This document shows, one piece after another, positions 1-8,568 of a DNA stretch of 64,000 nucleotides. Below the pieces are notes generated by a model. It searched no databases and had not been told where the DNA came from. It was given only the letters and a program-made list of their open reading frames with translations. The first letter of the stretch is position 1; every line of letters starts with the position of its first letter. This DNA comes from Bacillus cytotoxicus (GTDB lineage Bacteria; Bacillota; Bacilli; Bacillales; Bacillaceae_G): the NCBI RefSeq assembly GCF_023715645.1, contig NZ_JAMBOP010000004.1:62001-126000 (forward strand). The letters run 5' to 3'. Both the position numbers and the translations under genes were made by a program.

Positions 1-2
1 AA

Positions 3-248
3 ATTGTGAAAAGCGGGTTAAATAAAGCAATTGGCTTACAAAAAATTTCAAGTTACTACAATATCCCAAAAGAACGTATCATCGCGTTTGGTGATGAAGA
101 TAATGATTTTGAAATGATTGAATTTGCTGGGCACGGAATCGCCATGGGGAACGCCATTCCAGAATTAAAATCATTAGCAAATCACACAACATTGTCAAAC
201 GAAGAAGACGGCATTGCTCTTTATTTAGAGGAGGCACTTGGATTGTAA
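3..248 (+). CDS. Cof-type HAD phosphatase, C-terminal part (YitU-like)
   Basis: Partial gene, open at the left edge; the reading frame is already open at base 3. The visible 80 or so residues hold the C-terminal half of a HAD-IIB (Cof) fold: a GLNKAIGL stretch followed by the acidic motif GDEDNDFEMI, which in this family binds Mg2+ and the phosphate. Proteins of this family are soluble phosphatases acting on sugar phosphates or flavin precursors; the substrate here cannot be told. YitT lies just downstream on the other strand, and yitT and yitU are also neighbours in B. subtilis, which favours the YitU subfamily. The B. subtilis protein is about 270 residues, so about two thirds is missing. 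Confidence 0.85.
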   Translation: MVKSGLNKAIGLQKISSYYNIPKERIIAFGDEDNDFEMIEFAGHGIAMGNAIPELKSLANHTTLSNEEDGIALYLEEALGL

Positions 249-346
249 GGTGAAAATTCCCTGCTTATAGTATGCCGCCAAGCGCACATACTATAAGGGA
301 CACAGCAAATGTGTCCATGCTTTTCTGCTAAAAGGGGGCATTACGA

Positions 347-487
347 ATGGGTAAAAAGAACAAATCAAAACGTTTCGTGCAACAAGGAGCAGATTCTGTT
401 ATGCAACATGATGCAAGATTCCCATACCGTGGTACGTTAGCTGAAGCAGAAAAAGAACGAAAAAACTCTTCTCTCGGAGGGTTCTAA
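347..487 (+). CDS. small basic protein of unknown function, 46 aa
   Basis: A 46-residue frame starting MGKKNKSKRF and ending SSLGGF. It has a strong ribosome binding site (AAAGGGGG) at suitable spacing before ATG 347, and its stop codon TAA overlaps by one base the ATG of the next gene, a sign of translational coupling. The protein is lysine and arginine rich, without signal peptide or membrane segment. Its size and charge recall small spore-associated Bacillus proteins, but I do not recognise a family and assign no function. Confidence 0.7.
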   Translation: MGKKNKSKRFVQQGADSVMQHDARFPYRGTLAEAEKERKNSSLGGF

Positions 488-690
488 TGGGTAACTTACT
501 ATTTCAACAAGCACGAGATGCCGTCTCACAAGCTGTATCTTGTTCCAATGATAGCGAACAGCAAGCACTTGTTAATACAGCAAAAAATGCATTGCAGTCC
601 GCTTATATGAATTCTTCGACTGCCGAAAAAGTACAATTACGTGAAATGCAAGAACAACTGCAAAGTATTCCAACAACCGACGAGCTATAA
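487..690 (+). CDS. DUF3813-like small protein, 67 aa
   Basis: A 67-residue, soluble, mostly helical protein (LLFQQARDAV... AVSCSNDSEQ). Its start codon overlaps the stop of the preceding 46-aa gene, so the two are probably translated together, and together with the HAD phosphatase gene they look like one rightward transcript ending at the hairpin at 706-733. It resembles the short DUF3813 proteins of Bacillus; this family call is from memory. Function unknown. Confidence 0.65.
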   Translation: MGNLLFQQARDAVSQAVSCSNDSEQQALVNTAKNALQSAYMNSSTAEKVQLREMQEQLQSIPTTDEL

Positions 691-705
691 CTAAAGGAAC
701 AAACA

Positions 706-733
706 AAAAGAGGACCAAACGCGGTCCTCTTTT
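706..733. terminator. bidirectional terminator between DUF3813 gene and yitT
   Basis: Perfect 11-bp stem (AAAAGAGGACC / GGTCCTCTTTT) with a 6-base loop, a run of T on one strand and of A on the other, between two convergent genes, so it can stop transcription from both sides. Confidence 0.85.
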
Positions 734-734
734 A

Positions 735-1592
735 TTAATCTTTACGGAACAATCCAAACACCCCTACTGTTTCGAGAACGTTTGTGAACGCACTTGGATC
801 TACTTTTTTCACAATTCTTTCTAATTCATATAACTCATAACGAGTAATAACAATCATTAACATTTCTTTATTTTCATTCGTAAACGCACCTGTTGCTGGA
901 ACTGTAGTAATCCCTCGAACTAATCGTTCATGAATTGCCTTTCGCACCTCGGTCCCATTTTTCGTTACAATAAATGCCGTAATTTTCACATGACGCGTAT
1001 GTATAGCATCAATAATGCGCGAAGATACATATAAAGTCACTAACGTATAAAGAGCCTTTTCCCAGCCATATAAATAACCGGCCAGGATAATAATAATCGC
1101 ATTAAACAAAAAGAAATAGGTTCCAACCGGCTTATCTTTCACTCTAGATAAAATCATCGCAATGATATCTAAACCACCTGTTGAAGCTCCCCACTTTAAA
1201 GCCAGTCCTACTCCTACTGCAGAAATTACCCCTCCAAAAATGGCATTTAAAATAATATCATGAGATACCGCTTTAACTGGCACTATTTCTAAAAATAGCG
1301 TCATAAACGCGACACTTAAAAAACTAAAGAATGTGAATGACTTCCCTACTTTTTTCCAAGCTAAAATAACAACAGGAATATTAAACAAACTAAAAAGCAC
1401 TCCCGTTGATATATGTATCGACAGAAAATCTCCTAACACTTGCGAAAGCAATTGCGACAATCCGGCAAAACCGCTGGCGTACACTTTCGCAGGTGTTAAA
1501 AATAAATTCATTCCAATCGCATTTAACAAACCGGCAACGATAACAACGACTAATTTTTTTGCAAGTTCAGTATAATTCAGTTTTAAGTCCAT
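735..1592 (-). CDS. yitT: YitT family membrane protein (DUF161 plus DUF2179)
   Basis: 285 residues. The first 200 or so residues carry about six hydrophobic segments including a YASGFAGLSQLL stretch typical of YitT proteins; the C-terminal part (about 205-280, HTRHVKITAFIVTKNG... MLMIVITRYEL) is the cytosolic DUF2179 domain with alternating strands. The length matches the family. The function of YitT proteins is not established; a transport role is often supposed. The start ATG at 1592 follows a GGAAGG site. It is convergent with the YitU-like operon and shares its terminator, in line with yitT-yitU adjacency in B. subtilis. Confidence 0.9.
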   Translation of the reverse strand: MDLKLNYTELAKKLVVVIVAGLLNAIGMNLFLTPAKVYASGFAGLSQLLSQVLGDFLSIHISTGVLFSLFNIPVVILAWKKVGKSFTFFSFLSVAFMTLFLEIVPVKAVSHDIILNAIFGGVISAVGVGLALKWGASTGGLDIIAMILSRVKDKPVGTYFFLFNAIIIILAGYLYGWEKALYTLVTLYVSSRIIDAIHTRHVKITAFIVTKNGTEVRKAIHERLVRGITTVPATGAFTNENKEMLMIVITRYELYELERIVKKVDPSAFTNVLETVGVFGLFRKD

Positions 1593-1697
1593 ACCTTCCA
1601 GTCCACCTTTATATAAATTCCATCGTATTCATTATACATAGTCTTAGCGAAAACGGAAATGATAAACGTACAACCGTTTTGAAGGGAGTTGAACCAT

Positions 1698-1829
1698 ATG
1701 CCTCATACAAGTGACAACGACAAAAAAGCGCGTGATAACAACGCAAAACGCACGCAAAAAAATGAAGAGCAGCAAAAAAATATAGTGCAAGGAAAACACG
1801 CTTACTCCAAAAAGACAGATCATTTATAA
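1698..1829 (+). CDS. small hydrophilic protein, DUF3941-like, 43 aa
   Basis: A 43-residue, very hydrophilic frame (starts MPHTSDNDKKARDNN, ends SKKTDHL) with a GGGAG ribosome binding site ahead of ATG 1698. Composition is dominated by K, N, Q and D, with no hydrophobic stretch, so it is probably disordered. It resembles the tiny DUF3941 proteins found in Bacillus; I rely on memory for that. No function is known. A bcr-like repeat starts just after it. Confidence 0.65.
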   Translation: MPHTSDNDKKARDNNAKRTQKNEEQQKNIVQGKHAYSKKTDHL

Positions 1830-1847
1830 AGACCATTTTTCAACGAC

Positions 1848-1950
1848 ATTAAAAACCTTTCTTTTTTAGATGGGCGAGAGCGTCTGGCCATGCTTAGCGG
1901 GCGGGGCCTTTTTCTGCCACGTGCGATGTCGTATCCTCATAGCAGTAATT
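1848..1950 (+). repeat. bcr1-like repeat, 3' truncated
   Basis: Contains the shared core GGGCGAGAGCGTCTGGCCAT and the following GGGCC... CTGCCACGTGC block found throughout this window, but lacks the usual right end (AATCAAAATGGATTTATATA). Lies between the 43-aa gene and prsA. Confidence 0.75.
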
Positions 1951-2087
1951 TCATATGAACAAACCCTCTTTGTACATCAACATTTTCGTTGATGTACTTT
2001 TCTTTCGACAAAAATCATCTCAAATTCACATCATGTTCACTTCCTTTTTCTACAATAGAGATAACAATTTTCGGATGAGGTGTTTAC

Positions 2088-2939
2088 ATGAAACGAAAGC
2101 AATTATTTATCGCGGCAGCGACGCTCGGTACATTGATGTTAGCCGCTTGCGCTCCAAAAGAAAGCTCCGATCCAGTCGCTACTTCTGCGACGAGTACGAT
2201 TACAAAAGGTGAATTTGATAAGGCGTTAAAAGAACGCTTCGGAAAAGATATGCTTTATGAAATGATGGCACAAGATATTATGATTAAAAAATATAAAGTA
2301 TCCAATGATGAAGTTGATAAAGAATTTAACAAGGTGAAAGAACAAGCCGGCGATAAATTTAAAACGTTCCTTGAAAGTTCCGGAATGAAAAACGAAGACG
2401 AATTAAAAAAACAAATTCGTTCTAGCTTAGCCATTGATAAAGCAATTAAGCAAACGATAACGGAAAAGGACATTAAAGAGCGCTATAAACCAGAAATTAA
2501 AGCGAGTCAAATTTTAGTAAACGATGAACAAACAGCGCACGATATAAAAAGACAATTGAATAGCGGTGCATCATTTGAGGACTTAGCAAAAAAATACTCT
2601 GAAGATGTATCTTCAAAAGAAAATGGTGGAGATTTAGGTTACTTCGGTCCTGGAAAAATGGTACCTGAATTTGAAGAGGCTGCTTATAAATTACATGTCG
2701 GTGAAGTTAGTGAACCTGTAAAATCGACAAAAGGTTATCATATTATTAAATTAACAGATAAAAAAGATTTAAAACCATACGACGAAGTAAAAGATTCCAT
2801 TCGCAAAACGCTTGAGGATGATCGTGTACAAAATAATACGTGGCGTCAAAAAGTACTAATGGACGAATTAAAGAAAGCAAATATTAAAGTAAAAGACAGC
2901 GACTTAAAAGATACATTTACACGTTTGCAACAATCATAA
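2088..2939 (+). CDS. prsA: foldase PrsA, parvulin-type peptidyl-prolyl isomerase lipoprotein
   Basis: 283 residues. A lipoprotein signal peptide ends in the lipobox LAAC with Cys21 as the lipidation site. The N-terminal chaperone part is rich in K and E helices; a parvulin domain spans about residues 135-225 (KASQILVNDEQTA... GGDLGYFGPGKMVPEFEEAA... GYHIIKLTD). PrsA is anchored on the outside of the membrane and helps secreted proteins fold. The length is typical. The B. cereus group carries several PrsA paralogues and I cannot say which one this is. Monocistronic, with a strong terminator right after the stop. Confidence 0.93.
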   Translation: MKRKQLFIAAATLGTLMLAACAPKESSDPVATSATSTITKGEFDKALKERFGKDMLYEMMAQDIMIKKYKVSNDEVDKEFNKVKEQAGDKFKTFLESSGMKNEDELKKQIRSSLAIDKAIKQTITEKDIKERYKPEIKASQILVNDEQTAHDIKRQLNSGASFEDLAKKYSEDVSSKENGGDLGYFGPGKMVPEFEEAAYKLHVGEVSEPVKSTKGYHIIKLTDKKDLKPYDEVKDSIRKTLEDDRVQNNTWRQKVLMDELKKANIKVKDSDLKDTFTRLQQS

Positions 2940-2944
2940 AAAAT

Positions 2945-2979
2945 AGCCGAACAAATATCATTTGTTCGGCTGTTTTTTA
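2945..2979 (+). terminator. prsA terminator
   Basis: Perfect 12-bp stem AGCCGAACAAAT / ATTTGTTCGGCT with a 3-base loop followed by a T tract six bases after the prsA stop codon. The convergent gene yitL ends just beyond, so it may also serve that gene. Confidence 0.85.
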
Positions 2980-2981
2980 TA

Positions 2982-3836
2982 TTACTTTTTAAAATACGTC
3001 CAACCTTCTTCTTGATAAACCTTTTCTTCTTTCATCAATTTACCAAGAGCACGTTTGAAAGCTCCTTTACTCATCTGAAAACGCTCTTGAATATCTTCTG
3101 GGTAGCTCTTATCCCAAAATGGCATTGCACCGCCGCGGTTTTCCATATACTCATAAATAACCGCTGCATCATCTTCCATTCCTTCTTCTTTACGAGGAAG
3201 AAGAGAAATGTTAATTGTTCCATCTTCTTTCACATCAATAATACGTCCTGTTACGCGCTCTCCAATACGCACTTGCTCTTTACGCTCAGAACAGTGCAAG
3301 AAGGCACGGAAGTGTTCATCCGTTAAAACAAACGATCCCACTTGCAACGAACGGTACACACGACCGTTTACATTTTTATTGCGCATAGACGGCGTCGCTT
3401 CTACTACAATTTCTTGCATGTCCGCATCTCTTGCCGGAAGAGCAATTAAACGGCCGCGGTTTGTTAATTTTAATGTACAATATAACTCATCGTCTTCTTC
3501 TGGCCATACTGGTGTATAAATCGGAAACTCATCAAGTGGAATTAATATATCTTTCGAAACACCGATATCAACAAACACTCCTAAACGAGGCTTCACTTCT
3601 ACAACTTTTACCCAATTCCAGTTTTCCGTTGTAATAAGCGGCGTTTTCATCGTTGCTGCTAAACGTTCTTGATGATCGTGATATAAAAACACGTCAATCG
3701 TGTCACCTTCTTCAATTTCTCCAGCAACTTCATTTTTATGTAAAAATACTTCATCTTCTTCATAACCGACCATATAACCAATTTCTGTTTCGCGTAAAAC
3801 CGTTACTTCTTCAATCGCTCCTGGTTGTAACCTCAT
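2982..3836 (-). CDS. yitL: S1-like RNA-binding protein, CvfB/YitL family
   Basis: 284 residues, starting ATG at 3836 after GAAGGG. The protein is built from repeated S1-type OB folds (about residues 5-60, 70-130 with VKPRLGVFVDIGVSKDILIP, and 150-210 with GRIIDVKEDGTINISLLP) and ends in a winged-helix-like tail. This is the plan of CvfB, a cytosolic nucleic-acid-binding protein first described as a virulence regulator in Staphylococcus; YitL is the B. subtilis member. The exact RNA target is unknown. Transcribed alone, convergent with prsA. Confidence 0.88.
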   Translation of the reverse strand: MRLQPGAIEEVTVLRETEIGYMVGYEEDEVFLHKNEVAGEIEEGDTIDVFLYHDHQERLAATMKTPLITTENWNWVKVVEVKPRLGVFVDIGVSKDILIPLDEFPIYTPVWPEEDDELYCTLKLTNRGRLIALPARDADMQEIVVEATPSMRNKNVNGRVYRSLQVGSFVLTDEHFRAFLHCSERKEQVRIGERVTGRIIDVKEDGTINISLLPRKEEGMEDDAAVIYEYMENRGGAMPFWDKSYPEDIQERFQMSKGAFKRALGKLMKEEKVYQEEGWTYFKK

Positions 3837-4037
3837 ACTTTTAATTCCCTTCTCTATATAATTTATCTTATTCTAACAGGAAGTATCTTCCTGTAAATAC
3901 ATCTACATCGATAACAGCTTTATATTACTTTTTATCATTCCAAACAAAGCTTCATTATACACGTTTTTCCCTTTATTTGTCCAACTGACCAAAATTCACT
4001 ATAATGAGAGATGGAATTTAATTTGGAGGTGCTTATT

Positions 4038-4529
4038 ATGGCAAAAGATAGTTCTTTTGATATCGTTTCAAAAGTAGAGTTTCCAGAAGTAACAAACGCT
4101 ATTAACATTGCGTTAAAAGAAATTTTAAATCGTTATGACTTTAAAGGAAGCAAAAGCGATATTAAATTAGAAAAAGAAGAAATTGTTTTAACTTCGGATG
4201 ATGAGTATAAATTGGATCAAGTAAAAGACGTTTTAATTTCAAAATTAATTAAGCGTGAAGTTCCAATCAAAAACTTAGATTACGGCAAAGTTGAAAACGC
4301 TTCTGGCGGTACAGTACGTCAACGCGCAAAATTACAACAAGGCATCGATAAAGAAAATGCGAAAAAAATTAATAACATTATTAAAGAGTTAAAATTAAAA
4401 GTAAAAACACAAGTACAAGATGATCAAGTTCGTGTAACAGGAAAAAGCCGTGATGACTTACAAGCAGTTATCTCTGCTGTGCGCGGAGCTGATTTATCAA
4501 TCGACGTACAATTTATCAACTACCGATAG
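4038..4529 (+). CDS. YajQ family nucleotide-binding protein (YitK)
   Basis: 163 residues from ATG 4038, chosen because AATTTGGAGG lies just before it; an upstream ATG at 4011 has no good site. The sequence [18 protein letters not shown]... [12 protein letters not shown]... [22 protein letters not shown] is that of the UPF0234/YajQ family, two ferredoxin-like domains in tandem. Some members bind cyclic di-GMP; others are linked to nucleic acids or phage. The role in Bacillus is not established. Has its own terminator. Confidence 0.92.
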   Translation: MAKDSSFDIVSKVEFPEVTNAINIALKEILNRYDFKGSKSDIKLEKEEIVLTSDDEYKLDQVKDVLISKLIKREVPIKNLDYGKVENASGGTVRQRAKLQQGIDKENAKKINNIIKELKLKVKTQVQDDQVRVTGKSRDDLQAVISAVRGADLSIDVQFINYR

Positions 4530-4542
4530 TCGTACATAAAGT

Positions 4543-4578
4543 GAAACTGACCAGTTTTTTGTTTGGTCAGTTTCTTTT
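4543..4578. terminator. terminator after yajQ-like gene
   Basis: Stem GAAACTGACCA / TGGTCAGTTTC (11 bp) with a T-rich loop and tail, between convergent genes. Confidence 0.8.
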
Positions 4579-4583
4579 ATATT

Positions 4584-5927
4584 TCAATATGATTTCGTTC
4601 CTTTTCGTTTTTTTACCAATACAAGAAAGATGATAAATAACACATTTACGCCTACTAAAGCAGCAATAAATGACCAGTTCCACCCTGATTTTCCGGCAAG
4701 TGCATATACATTGGCAGTTTCTCTTTTTAGCACAATGTAATATTTTCCGTTCTCTTCTCGCACCCTATCACCTTCTAACAATCCACGCAGCTCATGATCT
4801 TTCCCAAATTCATTTGCAGCAAGCTCCACCTTTTTTATTTCTGTTGTGTTATTCATCGCGATAAACGTTGTCTCATCTTTATACTTGCGCTTTATTACGC
4901 TCATACCATCTTTATCATATAATAGTTCAAATGTTCCGTAACGAAGCGATGGTAATGTTTTGCGAAGGTCTCCTAATTTTTCTATATACTGCAAAAACTT
5001 CTCATCCGATTTAAAATCCATTAAACGACGATTATCAGGTACTTTTCCTCCATCTAACGCAATTTCAGTACCATAGTATACAAACGGAATGCCCGGTGAT
5101 GTATATAAATAGGTAAGTGCTAATTTCAAACGAGTTGGTGGAAAACATTTATTTTCCTTTGCTTTTCTCACAAAACGCTCCGTTTGGCTATTATCTACAA
5201 ACGTCCCTTCCAAACTAGCACCGCCGCTTTTCGTCACATCATACAACGGCTTTATAGAAAGATTCGGCTTTGTAAACACGTCTGTAATGCGTTCTTGATA
5301 AGCCTGATTCCATACTCCTTTTACGCCTTCCATTTGCGTATCAGTGATTATAAAAAAATCTCGTTTCACGCTCTGCACAGCTGCAATCACTTCACTCAAA
5401 AATGTCTTCGTAATCGTTTCGTTATGTACCAAATGATAACCATCTATATTCGTTTCTCTAATCCACCGTTTCGCATATTCAATAGTGCCCGCTTCATCTT
5501 TATGATCCACTACAAATTCAAACATGACTTTCATGTCTCGCTTGTGCGCTTCTTGGACGAGTTGCTGCATGTCCTTCACCTGACCAAAATGTTCGTTCAT
5601 TTTTGTTATATCAGTAGGGTCATAACCATCATAAATACTACTTGCAGTAGGCGGTGACAGTAAAATAGCAGTAAAGCCCATCTCTTTTATATAATCAAGT
5701 CGTTTGATAATCCCTTGCACATCTCCCCCTTGATATGCTTCTAAATGATTCGTATCAACTCCTTTATCATTGTTAGAATCACCATTATTAAAACGATCGA
5801 TCATAATAGAATACACAATTTCATCTTGCCACGGCCTCGTTTCCTTTGCCGACACATGAATGGGTAATTGAAATACAAACAAAAGACATATGAGACATAG
5901 AAAATATTTCCCTAACTCCCTCTTCAC
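4584..5927 (-). CDS. membrane-anchored GH13 alpha-amylase homologue lacking catalytic residues
   Basis: 447 residues: signal peptide (about 1-27), a GH13 (beta/alpha)8-type domain (about 30-340, with IVYSIMIDRFNNGD, GGDVQGIIKRLDYI, GFTAILLSP and IPFVYYGTEIAL), a C-terminal beta domain, and a membrane helix near 418-438 followed by a KKRKG tail. The fold signatures are clear, but the four catalytic regions are altered: region I reads FEFVVDHK (136-143), region II GYHLV where GFRLD is expected (163-167), region III FFIITDTQ without Glu (191-198), and region IV FVDNSQ in place of FVDNHD (243-248). Nucleophile, general acid and stabilising Asp are therefore all missing. I infer a non-catalytic, perhaps glycan-binding, surface protein. 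The reading frame is intact. Monocistronic. Confidence 0.85.
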   Translation of the reverse strand: MKRELGKYFLCLICLLFVFQLPIHVSAKETRPWQDEIVYSIMIDRFNNGDSNNDKGVDTNHLEAYQGGDVQGIIKRLDYIKEMGFTAILLSPPTASSIYDGYDPTDITKMNEHFGQVKDMQQLVQEAHKRDMKVMFEFVVDHKDEAGTIEYAKRWIRETNIDGYHLVHNETITKTFLSEVIAAVQSVKRDFFIITDTQMEGVKGVWNQAYQERITDVFTKPNLSIKPLYDVTKSGGASLEGTFVDNSQTERFVRKAKENKCFPPTRLKLALTYLYTSPGIPFVYYGTEIALDGGKVPDNRRLMDFKSDEKFLQYIEKLGDLRKTLPSLRYGTFELLYDKDGMSVIKRKYKDETTFIAMNNTTEIKKVELAANEFGKDHELRGLLEGDRVREENGKYYIVLKRETANVYALAGKSGWNWSFIAALVGVNVLFIIFLVLVKKRKGTKSY

Positions 5928-6017
5928 ATCGTTTCCTCCAACTTTTCGTAATTATAAGAAAAGTATAACAATTTATATTCCTCTCGTATACTAACGCATT
6001 TAGAATCAGTAAAGGAA

Positions 6018-6188
6018 TCAGTTTATTTCTTCAGTTCGTGTAGGCTCGGCCTTTCCCTTCACGACGAAAGAGCTTATAACACTTCGGAATATGTTAGATG
6101 AGAAGTTAAACCACCAAGGAAAAAAATTAAATGGCTTTACCACTAAAAAACTTAAAAGCAGAGCTAACCATACATGATTTTTATTCAT
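6018..6188 (-). CDS. small membrane protein, 56 aa, unknown
   Basis: Reading leftward from ATG 6188 to TGA 6018: 56 residues, MNKNHVWLALLLSFLVVKP at the N-terminus, then an aromatic segment FNFFPWWFNF, and a hydrophilic end KGKAEPTRTEEIN. There is a GAGAGG ribosome binding site nine bases ahead. One membrane helix (about 6-18) and a second amphipathic stretch are likely. It sits alone between the amylase homologue and a cluster of repeats. I know no family for it; the case rests on the start signal and protein-like composition. Confidence 0.5.
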   Translation of the reverse strand: MNKNHVWLALLLSFLVVKPFNFFPWWFNFSSNIFRSVISSFVVKGKAEPTRTEEIN

Positions 6189-6198
6189 ATTTCAGCGC

Positions 6199-6326
6199 CT
6201 CTCTTTGTTTGAACATCGCATGTGGAAAAAAAAAGGGCTGACCGCTTCTACGCACGGCCAGACGCTCTCGCCCTCCTAAAAAAGAAAGGGGTTTTTATGT
6301 CAGTTTTTTAACTTGAATATATATAC
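6199..6326 (-). repeat. bcr1-like repeat, copy 1 of a tandem cluster
   Basis: Inverse-orientation copy of the bcr1-like core (GGCCAGACGCTCTCGCCC on the plus strand). Its right half and the start of the next copy repeat with a period of 143 bases, so this copy and the next arose by tandem duplication. Confidence 0.75.
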
Positions 6327-6472
6327 ATTCATTTCGATTTACTAACATACAAATCCCTGCTACGGAGGATACAACAGGCCCCGACCGCTTCTACGCATGG
6401 CCAGACGCTCTCGCCCATCTAAAAAAGAAAGGAGTTTTTATGTCAGTTTTTTAACTTGAATATATATATACA
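6327..6472 (-). repeat. bcr1-like repeat, copy 2 of a tandem cluster
   Basis: Begins ATTCATTTCGATTTACTAAC and contains the ACGGAGGATACAACAGGCCC block followed at once by the core; the middle section present in full copies (TTGCTTCCTCCCTTTGTTTA) is deleted. Nearly identical to copy 1 over their shared length. Confidence 0.75.
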
Positions 6473-6665
6473 TTCATTTCGATTTACTAACATACAAATC
6501 CCTGCTACGGAGGATACAACAGGCCCTCCACTTGCTTCCTCCCTTTGTTTAAATATCGCACGTGGCAGAATTAGGCCCTGACCGCTTCTACGCACGGCCA
6601 GACGCTCTCGCCCATCTAAAAAAGAAAGGGGTTTTTATGTCTTCGTTTCAAATTATACTTATATA
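6473..6665 (-). repeat. bcr1-like repeat, full-length copy 3 of the cluster
   Basis: The most complete of the three adjacent copies, including the TTGCTTCCTCCCTTTGTTTA middle section. With the 56-aa gene and copies 1 and 2 it accounts for nearly all of the 750-base stretch between the amylase homologue and asnO. Confidence 0.8.
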
Positions 6666-6679
6666 ATAATTTCTTCACT

Positions 6680-8527
6680 TCATTCTTTAATATTAATCCC
6701 ATACTCTTTAAACCAAACATGAATTTGCCCTAAATGCGCCAATAGTTGAGGCCCCGTCATGAGCTGCCCGAACCACGGCGAATGATATGCACTGCCGCCT
6801 GTTTCAATTAATCCATGTAACTGCTTATTATCAAATAGTTCATGGAGAATGGACTGTTTATCTGTTAATAGCTCTTGCAGCCATGAAGTGACAGCCTTCG
6901 TATAGTATGGATTATGCGTTTTCGGATATGGACTTTTCTTTCTATACAACACATCATTTGGCAAGACTCCTTCTAACGCCTTGCGTAATAGACCTTTTTC
7001 GCGGTTTTTATACATTTTCATTTCCCAAGGAATATTCCACGCATATTCGACAAGGCGATGATCTGCAAACGGTACGCGCACTTCTAAGCTAGCGCCCATA
7101 CTCATCCGATCTTTTCGGTCAAGCAGCGTTGTCATAAACCAAATCATATTTAAATAAAATAGTTGCCTTCTTTTTGAATCTAATGCGTTTTCTCCTTCTA
7201 ATACCGGGGTTTCACGTACTGATTCTTCATAGCGATACTGCACATACTCTTGTAAATTTAGTTTTTTGCGCCAATCTTTTTTTAACAATTGTTCACGCGC
7301 TTCTGTTGATCGCATCCACGGAAACGCACTGGATTGTAAATCATCCTCGCGGTAAAACCACGGATAACCACCAAAAATTTCATCAGCGCATTCACCTGAT
7401 AAGCTTACGACAAAGTCTTGTTTAATTTCTCGGCAAAACCATAATAATGAGGAATCGATATCTGCCATTCCTGGCAAGTCGCGAACAATGACAGCTTCCG
7501 TTAAATGTTTTGCTAAATGTTCGTTAGAAATTACGCAGCGATGATGGATTGTATCAAATGTATTTGTCATTAACGTAATATACGGAGCATCTGAATTCGG
7601 CTGAAATGCATTTGATTTGAAATACTTTTCGTTATCTTCATAATCAATCGAATACGTATGGAGCTTTCCTTTCCCTTCTCGCTCATACGCGATCGCCGCA
7701 AATGCGGTGATCGCGCTAGAATCGACGCCGCCCGATAAAAATGTACAGAGTGGGACATCCGATACTAACTGTCTTGTAATGGCATCTTGCAGCAGAAAAC
7801 GAACATGTTCTACCGTTTCTTCAAAATGATGTGTGTGCTCTTCGCTCACAACATTCCAGTAGCGCCAAATTTTTAAACCATCTTTCGAAAATGTAAGCGC
7901 ATGACCTGGGCGTAATTCATCAATTCCAGCAAATATGCCATGCCCAGGAGTTCGAGACGGACCTAATCCAAATACTTCTGCTAATCCCTCTGTCGTAACC
8001 TCCGCCTTCACATCAGGATGAGCTAAAATTGCTTTTAATTCTGAGCCAAACAATAATCGTCCATAATCATGTTTATAAAATAGCGGCTTTACTCCTAATC
8101 GATCACGCGCAATAAAAACTTTTTCTTCCAGTTCATCCCATACAGCAAATGCATAAATACCATTTAAATGATCGACGCACTGTTCTTTCCATTCCACATA
8201 AGAGGCGAGCAACACTTCTGTATCAGAATGCCCTTTAAATGTATAACCTCTTTGCAGCAATTCTTTCCGAATATCTTCTGTATTATATAGTTCGCCGTTA
8301 TAGCAAATGGCATAACGTTCTCCCTTTTTCTCCCGCACCATCGGTTGTCTACCGCCTTCTGGGTCGACAACGATTAACCGTTTATGACCAAAAGCAACGT
8401 GATTCAAAAGCCAAACGTTCGTATCATCTGGGCCTCTTTTTGCGAGCGTTTCTGCCATCTTCGTTACTGCTTCTTTTTCTTGTACTAACACTTTTGTATA
8501 ATCAACCCACCCTGTAATACCACACAT
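6680..8527 (-). CDS. asnO: asparagine synthase (glutamine-hydrolysing), AsnO type
   Basis: 615 residues from the ATG at 8527, chosen because it puts the catalytic Cys directly after the initiator (MCGITGWVDY) and is preceded by AAAGGGTGAT. An N-terminal class II glutaminase domain (1-200: RGPDDTNVW, YNGELYN, GHSDTEV) releases ammonia from glutamine; a synthetase domain (from about 230) has the ATP pyrophosphatase loop FLSGGVDSSAI and SLSGECADEIFGGYPW. The cytosolic reaction converts aspartate, ATP and glutamine to asparagine. B. subtilis has AsnB, AsnH and AsnO; the neighbourhood (yit and yis genes) matches asnO, which is sporulation linked there. Transcribed alone. Confidence 0.9.
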   Translation of the reverse strand: MCGITGWVDYTKVLVQEKEAVTKMAETLAKRGPDDTNVWLLNHVAFGHKRLIVVDPEGGRQPMVREKKGERYAICYNGELYNTEDIRKELLQRGYTFKGHSDTEVLLASYVEWKEQCVDHLNGIYAFAVWDELEEKVFIARDRLGVKPLFYKHDYGRLLFGSELKAILAHPDVKAEVTTEGLAEVFGLGPSRTPGHGIFAGIDELRPGHALTFSKDGLKIWRYWNVVSEEHTHHFEETVEHVRFLLQDAITRQLVSDVPLCTFLSGGVDSSAITAFAAIAYEREGKGKLHTYSIDYEDNEKYFKSNAFQPNSDAPYITLMTNTFDTIHHRCVISNEHLAKHLTEAVIVRDLPGMADIDSSLLWFCREIKQDFVVSLSGECADEIFGGYPWFYREDDLQSSAFPWMRSTEAREQLLKKDWRKKLNLQEYVQYRYEESVRETPVLEGENALDSKRRQLFYLNMIWFMTTLLDRKDRMSMGASLEVRVPFADHRLVEYAWNIPWEMKMYKNREKGLLRKALEGVLPNDVLYRKKSPYPKTHNPYYTKAVTSWLQELLTDKQSILHELFDNKQLHGLIETGGSAYHSPWFGQLMTGPQLLAHLGQIHVWFKEYGINIKE

Positions 8528-8568
8528 TGCGATCACCCTTTCTCATCTCATATCCGCAGTCTGTTTTT

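Noticed and set aside
8528-8568. T-box or other riboswitch before asnO
   Set aside because: The leader is short and shows no T-box sequence or terminator/antiterminator pair in the gene's direction; the repeat beyond it lies in the other orientation.
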